Source of the DNA: Ichthyophis bannanicus
Lineage: Eukaryota > Chordata > Amphibia > Gymnophiona > Ichthyophiidae
DNA: 64,000 bases
Reading direction: 5' to 3'
NCBI GenBank assembly: GCA_033557465.1
Contig: CM066040.1
Span: 322,232,297 to 322,296,296 of the forward strand
In this document: positions 31,070-43,172 of the stretch, one piece after another
How positions within the stretch are numbered: the stretch's first letter is position 1
How the letters are laid out: every line of letters begins with the position of its first letter
Translations under genes and position numbers: made by a program
The notes under the pieces: model-generated
Seen by the model: only the letters and a program-made list of their open reading frames with translations
Told to the model about the DNA's origin: nothing
Databases searched by the model: none

Positions 31070-33486
31070 TTTTACTTTTAGAACTGTATGTGTGGTTTTG
31101 GCATCTCCAGTCCTTGTATTGCACATCATCCAGAGGTCTTCAGTTCCTGTTGATCTTTAATACTTTGAGACAGTGACAGTTTTGGACCAGATTCAGCCAG
31201 TGTTTATACTAACTTAGCAGATTTGGCCTTTTTACATCCAGCCATCCCAGTATAACAAAAATGAGTGTTCCAAAGAAGACCAAAACCTACCACTTTCATG
31301 ATGAATGGGAAATGGACTACTTCTTCATCATGGTGAAAGACAAGTGTTGTCTAATTTGTAACTCCCCAGTATCCTTGCCCAAAAAGGGTAATCTGGAACA
31401 TCATTATAAGGCTCTGCATAACAATAAGTCTGATGCTGATTTTCCACCCAAAAGTGAAATTCATAAACTGAAACTCAAAGAACTTAAATCGAAATTGGCT
31501 ACTCAGCAACAGTTGATGGCGAAGCCAAGATCACATTCGGTCAATGCAACCATAGCATCCTTCAAGGTCAGCAACCTGATCGCAAAGAAATACAAACCTT
31601 TCACTGAAGGGGAATTTGTAAAAGATTGTTTTCTTGAAGCAGCTGACAATCTTTTTGAAGGATTTAAAAATAAGAAAGAGATCATAGCTGCTATTCAAGA
31701 TGTACAATTGTCAAGAAATACCGTCGTGCTGCAAATTGAAAAGATGTGTGTAGACACAACTGAACAATTGTTAGAGGATGTTTCAAATTGTGTTGCTTTC
31801 TCACTCCAACTGGATGAATCTGCAGACATAAGAGACATAACCCAGTTACTAGTCTTTATCCGGATGGTTTTTGAAGACTTCAGTGTTAAAGAAGAACTAC
31901 TTGGAATGATTTCTTTAAAAGGGTGAACTACCGGTCAGGAAATATTCAGTTCTTTCCATTATTTTGTGACAAAAGTGTAATCTTCCATTGCATAGACTTG
32001 TTTCCATCACTACTGATGGAGCAAGAGCAATGACAGGTGAAGTTAACGGTTTCATAGCCCTCTGTAGACAGCATGACGACTTCCCAGATTTCCTTTCTTA
32101 CTACTGCATCATTCACCAGCAAGTTTTGGCAAGCAAGAGACTCAATACAAAGACTGTCATGGACATCACTTTCAAAATTGTAAATTCAGTTCGTGGAAGA
32201 TCATTTCAAAGATGGTTTTTCAATCTTACTCTTGATGAAGGGGCAGCAGAACTCATTTTGCACACAGATATAAGGTGGTTAAGTGGGCACAAATTTCTGC
32301 TAAGATTTCGTGATTTGCTGATTGAAATAAGAAGTTTTTTGAAGGAGAGGGGAGATGACCAAACAGAGTTGGAAGATGAGGACTGGTTATGTGTTCTGGC
32401 ATTTCTCGCTGACTTTACAGGCGAACTAAGTGATATGAACCTTGAACTACAAGGTAAAAACAAATGCATTGGCGAGATGATGAGTATAGTTTCATCTTAC
32501 AAGAGCAAATTTGAGCTAATGATGACTGACCTTGCAAACAACACTTTTGATTATTTCCCTAATACGCAGGACCATGTGGGACAATAGCCAAATTTTGTTT
32601 TTCAGAACGAGAAGTATGTGACAGAAATCTGTTCTGTAATCCAGGAATTTGAAAATAGATTCTGTGACTTCCAAAAATTAGAACAGTTGTGGAGTACTTG
32701 CCATACCCATTCAAAGTAGATGTGGACATTAAAGAACTTCAGCTGCTATCAGTAAAAATTACTCATTGAACAAGCCATCTCTTGAAAATGAAATATTAAC
32801 CTTTAAAAATGACATTTTTCTCAAGACCCGTGCTGAGCAAGAATCGTTTTGGAAGCTAGTGCCTACAGACAAATGTCCCAACTTGAGAAGATGCAGTGAA
32901 GCTGTACACTCCTGTTTCGGTTCAACTTATTTGTGTGAATCTGCATTTTCCCATCTGAAAATGACAAAGAGTACACAACGTTCCAACATGACAGATGAAC
33001 ATCTCCAGGATTCCCTGAGACTGGCCCTCACGCAATATTCACCCAACTTCAAAAAGCTGGTGGATGAAATGCAGGCTCAGACGTCTCACTAATGAGCAAG
33101 AGCGAAATATTAAAGATTGTGCAAGATCAGCCTGGATCAATACTCGACCTAAATTCACCACAAATGACTCAATAAAAATTAAAGAAAGTTATTAAGACAG
33201 TTAAAGAAAGTTATTACTCAATAAAACCTTAAGAAAAAATGTACTTTCCATTTCCCCTCACAGTTCTTACTGGATCTTCGTCTCTGTTTTGTTTTTGTTT
33301 AATTTGCTTAACAGCTGATCACATCCAAGTAAATGACAGAAGGTTCATTAAAAATGGGGGGGGGGGAGATCCTCCAACTTTATTAGGTTAAAATTTAATT
33401 TGAAACTTAATTTTCATGGTGGTAGATCACCGGCAATTTTGGCCGGAAAAAGTAGATCACGACCTGTTCGAAGTTGGACATGCCTG
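31070..33486 (+). mobile_element. hAT transposon of ZBED/GTF2IRD2 type, 5' end not found
   Basis: The right end, on the minus strand, begins CAGGCATGTCCAACTTCGAA, a typical hAT terminal repeat, and lies at about 33450-33486. No matching left end is visible upstream of the transposase; a DIRS terminus lies there instead. The 3' non-coding part contains a run of G (33357-33368) and a 14 bp repeat GTAGATCAC occurring twice near 33423 and 33452. Confidence 0.65.
31261..33092 (+). pseudogene. hAT transposase (ZBED5/GTF2IRD2-like), intronless, broken
   Basis: hAT transposases cut and paste DNA; related domesticated copies are ZBED5, FAM200 and the GTF2IRD2 C-terminus. The start at 31261 gives a BED-type zinc finger (CCLICNSPV ... 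HHYKALH, codons ~36-60) and LIAKKYKPFTEGEFVKDC, then the first acidic block LQLDESADIRDITQLLVF. After a stop (31924) and frame change the next frame (31988-32587) gives ITTDGARAMTG, DILSYYCIIHQ-like sequence (SYYCIIHQQ) and HTDIRWLSGHKFLLRF. After another frame change, 32766-33092 gives the hAT dimerisation region, FGSTYLCESAFSHLKMTKS. At least three lesions. Confidence 0.85.
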
Positions 33487-35410
33487 ATGTAATGGTTACA
33501 GGCACAGTGTACAGAAGAAATCCAAGCCAGTTCATTTGCCAGCTGAAATTTCTTTTCAAAAGTGCAGGCTGAAGCTCTGTGCACAGACAGCTTTCAGTCT
33601 GATACTGAACAGGAAGGTTTTCTGATTCTCACCAATGCTAGTAGTACATTTCTAGTACCATTTCACTTTCTATGTGATCTTGGTAGATATTTATCATCTC
33701 AATATATATAGAAGACTCACTTTGCCCATAGTGTCATATTATAAACACCCTTTCTGTCCACTTCCAAGCTTTGCAGCGCCCATAATGACTTATTTTAAAG
33801 TAAGTGCCACATACTTAATGTCTGTCCATGGAGTGAGGCTGAGGGATGTGGGACAGAGTACAGGGGCGGAATGGGAAGGGGGTGGAGAGGAAGTGTAGTG
33901 GGGCATGAAGATCCTTCCATGATCTGAATGCCCCACACTGAGCACTAATCTATGCTTTTTACTCAGGCTGCCATGAGATTAGAAATTTCACGGCTTCTGA
34001 TAGAGGGTTTTTGGAGTGTCAGAATGAACAAGGCCCTCCAAAGAGGGTCTCCCTGCTGGTATCTGTGTCTTCACAGCAGGAGTTAGAACAATATATTTTG
34101 TCCTCAGCCCTATATAAAGCTGCCAGCCCCTTCCATCAGAACTGAATGTATCAAACCTTCCATGTAGTGCCGACTGCTGCGGCCGGCCCGAGTTAGCTAA
34201 AGGATTCAGCGCCCTATTCACAACATCCCAGGAATTGCAGAAGACAGTTCAGAACCTGAAAATGTTTCTTGACAAATACACACACACTTTCTTTCTATGC
34301 CTCTTCTCATAAAATGGGATATTTCTATTCCTGGCAAGAAGCGCATTAAGATCCAGAATTATCTTATGTAGTTGACAATGGTTTCAGAGTGAAACGATCA
34401 AAAATGCAAGATGGTACATGCATGTGTGTGCAGGAGTGGGGGGATAACATAGTTCTTTGCCATGCATAGAGAGATTTACATGTAGTTACTTCCAAGCTGC
34501 AGTCACCTTTCAGATCAGATGAAACGCATGGTCCTGCTGCTGTCCTCAATATACAAGTTATCCTAAATTCAACAGCTCCAGCCGCACTGGCTAACTCGCA
34601 GGCCAATGCCAGAAGCAAGATCAGAATATGTTACGGCTTCTGATCACAAACTAATACTGCGTTTGAGGAAACTGATTGTTAGAGGCACCCCTCCCCCTAA
34701 CTCAGACTTATTGAAAATCTTCCTTTTCAACAAAAGTGCAAGTCTTTCCAAAGCTACACTGATTGTAATTCAAAAAGGTTTCAGGGCCAGGCCTCCCAGC
34801 CCCGCCCCACCTTCCCTTGAAATGCTGAGTGTATAAAAGTGTCAGAGAACTGTTTCTTAGTGCAGGACACAGGCAACCCCTACACCAACTCCCCTATTGT
34901 TTTATCACTCAGATTTAATACCACCCCTCCCCCCTCCCCATGTCAAGGTTTAAGCTGAAGCTACAGTGACACAGACTATACTTTCTATTCTTCCACCCTG
35001 CCTTCCCACTTCTCATTGAACAATTGCTGCTGCTGCTGCTGAAAGGACAGACATCCCAAATTTCCAAGATGCTCTCTCCTTGCCTTTTTATGAGCATATG
35101 CTCACATTTGTCACATTTCTACATTATCTATATGTTCAAGATGAGCTCTGGCTATCTAGAGCTCACCCAAGAAAAGAACAGCTTTCAGGGTTCAAAACCA
35201 TACTCCCCCTGTAAAAATATTATTTATTTTTATTTTATTTTGGCATTTATACTCTGTGTTAAAATGGGTTTTGAACAAAAACTTGTAGACAAGTACAAAT
35301 AGTCCTTAGCCCAAAGAGTTTACGGGCTAAGAGGGTGCTTCACTCAACAGAAGACAAAGGACCCACTGTACTAAGTGAACAAGAAATAGGAGACAATCTT
35401 CAGCGCACAC
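33487..35410. other. No gene recognised
   Basis: Mostly unassigned sequence. There is a CTG run at 35024-35040 and an L2- or MIR-like AT-rich piece at 35215-35310. Short ORFs show no family features. Confidence 0.35.
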
Positions 35411-35412
35411 TA

Positions 35413-35545
35413 TGGGGCATGTTTACTATAGGTTAACGCACATTAAGTACTTCCACTGCCCGTTCATTTCTATGGGCTGTGGCAGCACTTAAACTGTGTT
35501 AACTTTGCTTAATGCACATTAACCTTTAGAAAAAAAGGAACCTAT
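35413..35545. repeat. Small palindromic MITE
   Basis: The left end GGGGCATGTTTACTATAGG with GTTAACGCACATTAAG is mirrored by CTTAATGCACATTAACCTTT at 35509-35528. It is the same family as 55885-55987. Exact ends are uncertain. Confidence 0.6.
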
Positions 35546-35552
35546 GGCTTCA

Positions 35553-35745
35553 CTACCCTGAATGAGCCTGATTTCAGAACCTAAACAGGTCGGCTAGTAC
35601 TTGCATGGGAGACCACCCTGGAACAGCAGGTACTATAGAGTTACTTTGTGGAAGAAAAGGCCTGGCAAGCCACTTCAGATCACACCTTGTGCAGAAAATC
35701 CAGTGGCAAGGTTACCAGAAGTCAGCATTGACTTGATGACACACA
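35553..35745 (+). mobile_element. 5S rRNA-derived SINE
   Basis: The head follows 5S rRNA: GCCTGATTTCAGAACC, AAACAGGTCGG, then GGCTAGTACTTGCATGGGAG, ACC, and AGCAGGTACTATAG, so the 5S internal promoter is recognisable with substitutions. The body (CTGGCAAGCCACTTCAGATC ... ATTGACTTGATG) is not 5S, which distinguishes a SINE from a 5S gene or pseudogene. It ends in an AC repeat. Confidence 0.75.
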
Positions 35746-35764
35746 CACACACACACACACACTT
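35741..35764. repeat. (AC)n microsatellite, SINE tail
   Basis: About 12 AC units directly after the GATG of the 5S-SINE. Confidence 0.85.
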
Positions 35765-36149
35765 TAGTATGCAGGTCCCAAAGTGACTTGCCCAGTCACA
35801 AGAAGTATCAATGAAAGAAGATGCATTGGAAAAGAACTCAGATGGTACTGTCTAATGTACCATGAGCGCATCCATTCCCCACCTAATATATAATTATGTC
35901 TGATACTACAATTACCAGATTTTGCCAGCCAAATCTGGGACACTTAACTGAAGTGTATTGGGGGGAGGGGTCCAAGTTTCGGCAACAAGGCATGGAGGAG
36001 TCAGGCGGAGTCTTTACTTTGCACCACTCCCATAGTCTGCCTAGTTCCAATATCGCTTTTTTTGTTTCTTTTTTAATCTATTGTTATTTTTACTATTTGT
36101 AGTTAGGGTATTTTTTGATGTTTAATGTTTTTAAATATTGTAATGTGCA

Positions 36150-36992
36150 TGAAATTATTATGACTTCCTGAGCATAATTCAAGCCATTATTACACCGCAC
36201 TTCGACTTTGCTAATCTCACGCTACTAGGCACAACTAACCAAAACATCAAAAGGCTTCAACTGGCCCAAAATGCTGCAGCTAGAACCATAATGAAGGTAC
36301 ACCCTTTTGAGCACATATCACCCTATCTAGCTAAACTACACTGGCTCCCAATTCAATGCAGAATAAACTATAAATTAATAATAACCGTCTTCAAAGCTTT
36401 AAATAATACTGCCCCAGCTACTCTAAACAAACTACTCACTAAAGACACACCCCAATCTGCTCAGAGAAGAGGCAACGCCAATAAAATAAGGATTCCAAAA
36501 GAGTTCACAAAGACTAAAAATACAACAAATAAAAAAGCTTTTTCCCATGCAGCCCCTATACTCTGGAACTCCCTACCTGATGAAATTAGAGCCTCAACTG
36601 ATCTTAAAGAACTACGCAAAACATTAAAAAAAAACCTATTTAGCTCCCACTACGGTCCACATGAGAATTCCCAATACCAAAATGAAAAGGGATAACACAT
36701 AACACATTGAGTCTAACACCATAATGTCCTATGAAAACATGACCTTTAACACAGTTTATGATGCTTGTAAATAGCTACCTTGCTCGTTGAACTCAACATC
36801 TGTTGACTGTACATAGTTGATTGTACATAGTTCTCCAAAGTTTATTTGTTAAAGTTAAGATGTACATAATTCAAGCATGTTTAATGTAAAAACAGATATG
36901 TAATACTGTTTCTTTACCTGTTATATGTAAACCGCACCTGATCATTGGAAGGTAGCGGTATATAAGCGACTTAAATAAACAAATAAAATAAA
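36150..36992 (+). mobile_element. L2 LINE, 3' half
   Basis: 5'-truncated L2 ending with GTAAACCGCACCTGATCATTG, GCGGTATATAAGCGAC and AAATAAACAAATAAAATAAA. It sits inside the non-autonomous element described above. Confidence 0.75.
36291..36695 (+). CDS. L2 ORF2 C-terminal remnant
   Basis: Open for 134 codons: HISPYLAKLHWLPIQCRINY, KLIITVFKALNNTAPATLN, AAPILWNSLPDEIRASTDLK and ELRKTLKKNLFSSHYG, the C-terminus of L2 proteins. Upstream DNA (36180-36290) still encodes IQAIITPHFDFANLTLLGT and RLQLAQNAAARTIMK, the usual preceding block. No RT palm remains, so it has no function of its own. Confidence 0.7.
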   Translation: MKVHPFEHISPYLAKLHWLPIQCRINYKLIITVFKALNNTAPATLNKLLTKDTPQSAQRRGNANKIRIPKEFTKTKNTTNKKAFSHAAPILWNSLPDEIRASTDLKELRKTLKKNLFSSHYGPHENSQYQNEKG

Positions 36993-37275
36993 TATATCTT
37001 TTTTGTACTCCACCTAGGTTGTTTGTGTGGAATAGAAATCCTTTTAAATAAATAAATAATAAACCCACAGAGAAATAGGAACAGTGATGCATTTTCTCCG
37101 GTACTGTGCAAAATATAAAGATGATGGATATAAATTATAAAAACTGACATATTCAAGTCACTAAATTGAAAATTATTTTTTTTCTATTCCCTCTGTCCCC
37201 ATTGCTGCTGCCAAACAGGTGGGAATCGGGGACACAGCTCTAAAATCGGGGACATTAGGTAACCTTACTCATACC

Positions 37276-38454
37276 TCTCATAAGATTTCTCTCCTGTTAG
37301 GAACTTTATTATTCAGGTTCTCTCTGGGTGTGATGAAGGGTAAATGTTTCGTTTAAAGCAATGCATGCATTTTACAAAAGCCCATGACATGCATTGCCCT
37401 TTTCATGCTCATTAAAACAACAATTTCACTGTGTTGGGGTTTTATTCATTCACTGCAGTCATAAGAACACAGACTGAATAAAATGTTCATTTTACCAAAG
37501 GACTCACTAAAAAGGAAATAATCACTCTTGAGAGAACTAGAACAAGTGTTTCTTAGTGTCGGGTATGTTCTTGAGTCACCTGTCTCTACCTTAGACACTT
37601 GCAATACTCTCCAAGAGCTTGGAGCTTGCAGCCAACATGCTTGATTAAGTTTTAATTTTAGTAAATTAGCCTGGCAACAGAAGCAGGACAGGTAGTGAAT
37701 CAACATCCTCTCAGCACGTTTATTTATGTGGAAACAGGATGCCTCATTACAGATGGACTCTCTGTAAACTAATCCACTCAGCTAAAGCAAATGATGCAGA
37801 GTTGATATGGAAGAATAAAGAATCTCCAGGCAGAGGGTGAGACGGGAGAGAAGGAAACAGAAAGAGAAAGAAGAGGTGAGACAGAATAGAGAATAAAAAG
37901 AGAGAAAGGAGACAAGAGGCAGATTAAGACAGACAGAGAGAAGATTAGAAAATAGGAAAGACAGGAGAGGGGTAAAGCAATGAGATAGATTTAGAGAGAG
38001 AGATGCAGTGAGAAATAGAAGAGTCAGCAAGACAAGGAAAAGAACAAAAAAAGGCCTGCAAGAACAGGAGAACATGACAGGAAGAAGCCAAAAGCAAGGA
38101 TAGGGGAGGCCAAAGAAAAACTGGTAAGAGTCAAAACAGAGCTAGAGAAACTTCAAGTTTTGGCAGGCATTCTCTTGAACTTACTGGAGATTCAACAGAA
38201 ATTGTACAGTGTTGGCATAATGGAAAGAGTAGCTAGCACTAGCAGCCAGCTGGCAGGACTGGCACGGGGCCTGAAAAGCAGTACCATTTCCAGGGAAGAA
38301 AATAAATTATCATTGGACTTTCTGTGTCTCTAGAGCAGGGCTTGACCAATTTTCTTGGAATCTAGGAGCCAGCCTAAAAATCTAGCAACCGGCCACCGAA
38401 ACGAAGGTCACAGTGCACAAAGGTGCTGCAGCTACTTTCTTTGGTTTTAGGGCC
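37276..38454. other. No gene; long purine-rich tract inside
   Basis: From about 37795 to 38140 the plus strand is almost pure A/G (GAGAGA-like, imperfect), giving artefactual Ser/Leu/Phe-rich minus ORFs. The rest is unassigned. Confidence 0.5.
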
Positions 38455-38611
38455 TGATTTACTAAGACTGTATTCTCATTTTCTATGGGAAAAAACTTAA
38501 TAAATCACACGGTTAATTGCCCGCTGCACACGCCTCCTCCTCCCTCTCTCACGACCTCCACTGACCCTTTATAGCTACACCTGTGTGTGTGTGTTGCGGA
38601 AGAGGGATGCC

Positions 38612-38651
<40 letters not shown>

Positions 38652-38655
38652 GTGG
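38455..38655. repeat. Interspersed repeat plus (GT)n microsatellite
   Basis: 38455-38580 matches the reverse complement of 26381-26515 (CATTTTCTATGGG, CCTCCACTGACCCTTTATAG). It is followed by GT repeats at 38581-38594 and 38613-38649. Confidence 0.7.
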
Positions 38656-39389
38656 GAGAGGGGTGCATCTTTTGTACATACATATTGTGCCCTTTACTTC
38701 CCATGAATTCACCTCTTCGCCCTCCAACCCCTTGCACTCTTCCTTCTCCCCCATTCCAACTCCTCTCCTGTTCTGCCTCCTACCCTACAACTCTGTTTCC
38801 CTTCCCAGACTCTCTCCCCTTCTTCCTCCTTTCCTGCGGTGCCCTTACCCTCCATTCCTCCCACCATGCCATTAAGCCTACTACTCCTTTAAATGTTTTG
38901 AGCCATTTAAGCAAACTCCCTCTGCCTCCAATCTAACCTTTTTTTTTTTTGCATGCCATCCAGCGCTCCTACAGTCTTAGCTGCAAAGTTAGCACTTCTG
39001 CTGTGGCCGGGACTGGTAGTGGGGACCAGCTCTGGCTGCCCACGGGGATCCCATGCCCCATGTGTAGAAGTGCTGCAAAGGCTGCGATTGTGGCCTTTGG
39101 CAACACTCTGCCTGTGGACGATGGCATCTTTGTGGGCAGCCAGCGCCAGTCCTGGATCTTCATGCTGCCCAGGTGTTCTGATCCTCAGGCACCAGGTCCA
39201 ATTTTTTGGTTGCCATGAGGGTTTTTGAGCCCTGCTCTAAAGTCTGCTCATGAAGTTTTTGAATGTAAAGTTGAGGGTTCATTAGTAAGCATCCACTGAG
39301 TAATTTATTGGAAATTTATAAACCATCTCTCTGGGCTTGGGAAAGTTCCAAAAGTAGTTTACAGCTCTACATATAGCACAGTAAAGCAT
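38656..39389. other. No gene recognised
   Basis: Pyrimidine-rich to 38935, then GC-balanced sequence with overlapping small ORFs on three frames, which argues against coding. Confidence 0.35.
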
Positions 39390-39395
39390 ATAGGG

Positions 39396-39985
39396 GGTTA
39401 GTTTAGAAGCTTTATTCGTGCTTTGGATATCTGAAAACGGGCATAGAGATGTCCAAAACACAGAGCCATTTGAAGCTGATTCTATGGATGTCCCCAGCAT
39501 GAGGATGTCCACGTCGGAACAGGGGTGTGATATAGGTGTAACCAGAGCATTCCCAAGAATTAAAATGTCCTTGCCCAATTTCATTAACCTCCTGGACATC
39601 ACAAGCATTGTCAAACATTTTACCTGCTCCAGGCATGACTAGGCATCTGAAACTGCTTGTTTTGTCAGGTAAACAGCTGCAGGGTGTGCAGAAAGATATA
39701 CAGTTATGCCCCCTTTATTTTACAAGCTGACAACGAACACTGACAGGGAATGAGGACTCATGTTTTCATTTTGCGATGCTGCTGGACGTCCCCATATGCA
39801 ACGTTGTTTGCGATGGATGTCCCCACCCACAGTTTTGTAGCGGAGACGTTTATGTGGATGCTAGTGTAAACATTTATGTTTCTGAAATCAGTCCGAGATA
39901 CAAACGTCCCTGGCATTTTCCTGCATGTTTTGCACTGGACGTCCCAGATGGCACTTGGATGCCCCTTCTAAAATGCAACTTATAA
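39396..39985. repeat. Possible non-autonomous DNA transposon
   Basis: The left GTTAGTTTAGAAG and right CTTCTAAAATGCAAC are loosely inverted, and GATGTCC / GGACGTCC motifs recur inside (39448, 39487, 39505, 39785, 39940). Boundaries and class are uncertain. Confidence 0.3.
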
Positions 39986-39989
39986 CAAG

Positions 39990-40390
39990 AAGCCACCACC
40001 TGGCTATATTTATTCTTTTTTCAACTCTGGCCACGTTAAGGTTATCGCTCAAGTATAAGCTGTACCAATGCATTCAGCTGCCAACTGTATAATAAAAAAT
40101 CAATTCTACCATTTAAAAATGTTTTCTAGCCATTTTCTATTCTCTCCTACTGATTCTTTTCACTGAGAAGTCAAGTTCCTTTGCTCGTGACATCATTTGA
40201 AGGACTGGAACATCAGAAGTAGAGGATGATGTCAAAAGTCAGGAGAAGCATTCAAAAGATTCCTGAACACAAAAACCATTGATAAAACAAATGTGTCATG
40301 ATCAGAAGTATTAAAAAGAATCCCCATCCCTGCATACATACACACAAATAGATGTAGATATAGATATTGTGCTTTCTTCCTAGAAAAGTC
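39990..40390. other. No gene recognised
   Basis: AT-rich unassigned sequence between a possible MITE and the DIRS terminus. Confidence 0.35.
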
Positions 40391-40762
40391 GAAATTAGAC
40401 CTTACCTTCTACATGTCTTTCCTTGAGTCCCTCCAATCCAATCTAATACATGTGTGGGTTATCTCCCTCCACCAGCAGCTGGACCCTGAGCATGTCAGAA
40501 TTGTGATGTCACAGTAGAAGAGCTCCCTCCTTAGACTCCAGGAACCAGTATCCTATTGACAAAGCAGACTTCAAGAGAGCACCATATACTAAGTCAAACA
40601 AATTGAACAAACCTTATCCATGAACGAAGCACCACAAAGTACAGAACTATGTACAGAGTGAGAAAATGGACCACCAGGTCAGGATCATACCTACCAACAC
40701 GTGCTCCAACCCTAGACTGGCACCCAAGGCCTCATCTAGTGAAGTGATGTGATTCTGAGTTG

Positions 40763-42362
40763 TGTGATAAAGAAGCTTATCATAGCTCAGGAAGGAGCTA
40801 TAGAAAAGGTGAAGTGACTCTGAACAAGCAACCTGTCAGTTCTGGTAGAAATAAGAAAACAGAATTTTGCCATAAAAGACTACCAGTCCCAGAATGCACC
40901 AGGTTTCCAACAGCCATTAGAGGAGCTGAAGTGGGGAAATGTGTGTTCAATCAAGAGGGCTATGAGGTAATCCCCAAGCACTCATCTCAAAGGGCAGGGC
41001 CTGATTCAGCACAGCTGCGCTGTGCTAGGGTGGAGCACTCATCAAAGCAGAATAAAGGTAGAGTTTATTCTACAGAGAATTATCCTCATCCTCAGTTTCA
41101 TCTGGGAGATCCTCATCTTGATCAGCTTGGAGATCTTCATGATCTTGGACAGCTTCATCATCTGGAGGATCAACAGAAGCAGAAGCCACAGCGGACGGAC
41201 AGAGAGGGCAAGAAAACCTTTGGAAGAAAGAAGAGAAAAGCATTTGGGAGGTCTAAAGGAGTCTAGAGCAGTACGTTTACTGGGAGACATTCAAAAGGCC
41301 AGCGTACACCATTGGACTGGGGAAAACCAGAGGAGTGGTGCTGCAGAGCTAGGCATCTCCAGACGGTACCTGTGAGGGAGACGGCTGCACTTGGAAGGGA
41401 CCCTAAGACCCATGCCAGAAGGTATGTGAAGAGAGACCCAGTGTCCAGGGATCTGGATTGGAAGGCTGGACATAAGAACTGGACTACATACTGGCCAGGC
41501 TATTTAGAGAGGAACTCTAACAGCAATGGAAGCTCAGGTATGAACACTGATCTATGCCCTAGCTATAACCTTGAAAGACAGCAGGGAAACAAGTATTCTC
41601 CTGAGAGTGCTACATTGAGAAATTCCTCTGTGCCAATCCATGATATTGAACCCATGATTGTTGAAGAAGGGGGAGCGGTCTTAGATACAGGCTGTGAATA
41701 TATGGATTGCTCTCTGTCTAAACTCCTTTGGTAATTTTCTGTTACAAAGTACATCAATCATCACAAAGAAATACAAACTTGTTCTTTAATCTACTCAGAA
41801 AAGCTCCTGAAGTAGGATTTGAGCCACGCAGTAGAAAGCAAGCCAGCTAAGGGGTTTCAGCTGGGTAACTGCTAGCAATTGAGCCTTACCTAATTGCCTG
41901 TGAGCTCTGAGGGAATCACTTCTGAGTCTATATGTGAAGATATAAGAAGTTAACCTGAAAAGAACAGTTTTTCCCTTCTTTGTGGGTTTTGCTTGTTGTT
42001 TGAAACACTGCTAAGAAAATATTAGCTAAAGCCTACAGAAAAGACCAGTTTGTTACCAACCAGGTCTTTATTCTTTTGATTTGATTGCCTGACAAGTTCA
42101 GCTGTTGTTTTCCTGATTTTGTTTTTCTAAGTTTAACACTGAAAGCAAGTGTCCTGTTTTATGTGCTACCAAGCATATCTGTGTTGGGAGAAATAACCCC
42201 ATAAATAAATATCTTATTGGCTTTACACTCAAGCACAACTAATTATTGTGAGTGGCTGTGTCTGGTGTGAATGGACTGCATTTCCCACAATCCCTTGCAA
42301 ATCATATTGAGATATGCACTTGCCAAGACTGTGAACATTCTCACCCAGGCAGCCGTCTGACA
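40763..42362 (+). mobile_element. Putative solo LTR, copy 2 (1600 bp)
   Basis: Begins TGTGATAAAGAAG, ends CCGTCTGACA, and is flanked by GTTG on both sides (40759-40762 and 42363-42366). The start resembles the element at 46771 (TGTGGTAAGGAGAGG). An AATAAATAA signal lies about 160 bp before the end, as in an R region. It interrupts the DIRS terminus. Short ORFs (40760-41266, 41312-41734) are not convincing proteins. The alternative is another TG...CA element of unknown class. Confidence 0.5.
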
Positions 42363-42429
42363 GTTGAACTCTTCAAGAGCAGAGCCGGACAAGCCGTTGC
42401 TCTACATTCAAGATAGAGAAAGGAAGACA

Positions 42430-42560
42430 TTCATAGAACAAGAGAGGGTTCTGGACTGGCCTTGAGGGACTGAAAGAAAGACAATTAGCAGGTAAGATCT
42501 AATTTTTGCCTTCCATATCATCCCTCCAGTCCACTCCAGTCCAGTATGTGTAGGATGTAC
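42430..42560 (-). repeat. DIRS internal complementary region
   Basis: The segment around GGCCTTGAGGGACTGAAAGA and CAGGTAAGATCTAA is the diverged reverse complement of 40396-40440, followed by CCTCCAGTCCACTCCAGTCC. The same arrangement, better conserved, is seen at 56012 and 56431 and at 52325 and 52567. Confidence 0.55.
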
Positions 42561-43140
42561 CAGAGCAGTAACTAATTATGAGAGGAACCCACGAGTTCGG
42601 TTTGAAGCCCCAAAATGTGCATCACTAGCTGCTTTCATATCCAGGCGGTAATGACACATGAAAGTATGCATGGATGACCACATCCCCGCTCTTTAAATGT
42701 CCACTGGCAGAAGCAGACTATGCTCTGCTTAGAAAGTCGCTTGCACTTTTGTTGAATGTGCTTGTAACTCTTGCGTACTTCCCTATGCTTTAGCAAGTAA
42801 GCAGAGACAACCACCTCTTTTATCCAGCATGCCACTGATGCCTTGGATGCTGCTTCTCCTTTACATGGATCCCTGAATAAGATGAACAGTCATTCGAACT
42901 ACAGAATGATTCCGTGCATTTCAGATAGTGATACAAAACTCTGCGCAAATCCAAGAGATGCAGCTAACAATCCTCCTCGGAAATTTCTAGGAGACAAAAA
43001 AACAATAGTCACTGTCTGGTTAAGATGAAAACATGATACCACTCTTGGCAAAAAGGAAGGAACTGGCCACAAAACCACCTTTTCTTTGGAGATGACCAGG
43101 AAGAGTTCCCTACAAGACAAAGTTTGCAGTTCCGAAATTC
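42520..43140 (-). pseudogene. DIRS tyrosine recombinase, C-terminal, broken
   Basis: Frames on the minus strand give PRVVSCFHLNQTVTIVFLSP, ACWIKEVVVSAYLLKHREVR with SYKHIQQ, and near 42660, in another frame, HTFMCHYRLDMKA, whose Tyr aligns with the catalytic Tyr of the copy at 56544. The H-x-x-R block is not recognisable (KSYKHIQQ stands near its place). At least two frame changes. Confidence 0.6.
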
Positions 43141-43172
43141 ACCCAGTGAAACAAATAGCCGCTAGGAACACC

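Larger units (their letters stand above)
35912..37275. mobile_element. Non-autonomous element, copy 1, split by L2
   Basis: The left end TACCAGATTTTGCCAGCCAA, with ATCTGGGACACTTA, and the right part (37070-37275: ATATAAAGATGATGGATATA, GGGGACACAGCTCTAAAATC, GGGGACATTAGGTAACC) recur together in 46580-48640. The ends are loosely inverted (GGTTACC.. on both). An L2 3' half lies between the two parts here. Class unknown. Confidence 0.5.

Noticed and set aside
35553..35640. Functional 5S rRNA gene
   Set aside because: Several substitutions in conserved positions, truncated 5' end and a foreign body downstream; a SINE fits better.
38583..38936. Overlapping plus ORFs starting in Cys/Val repeats
   Set aside because: They begin inside the GT microsatellite and overlap in two frames; composition artefact.
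40760..41734. Two plus ORFs in the second putative LTR as homologues of the 47003 ORF
   Set aside because: No convincing residue similarity beyond a vaguely acidic C-terminus, so not called as genes.
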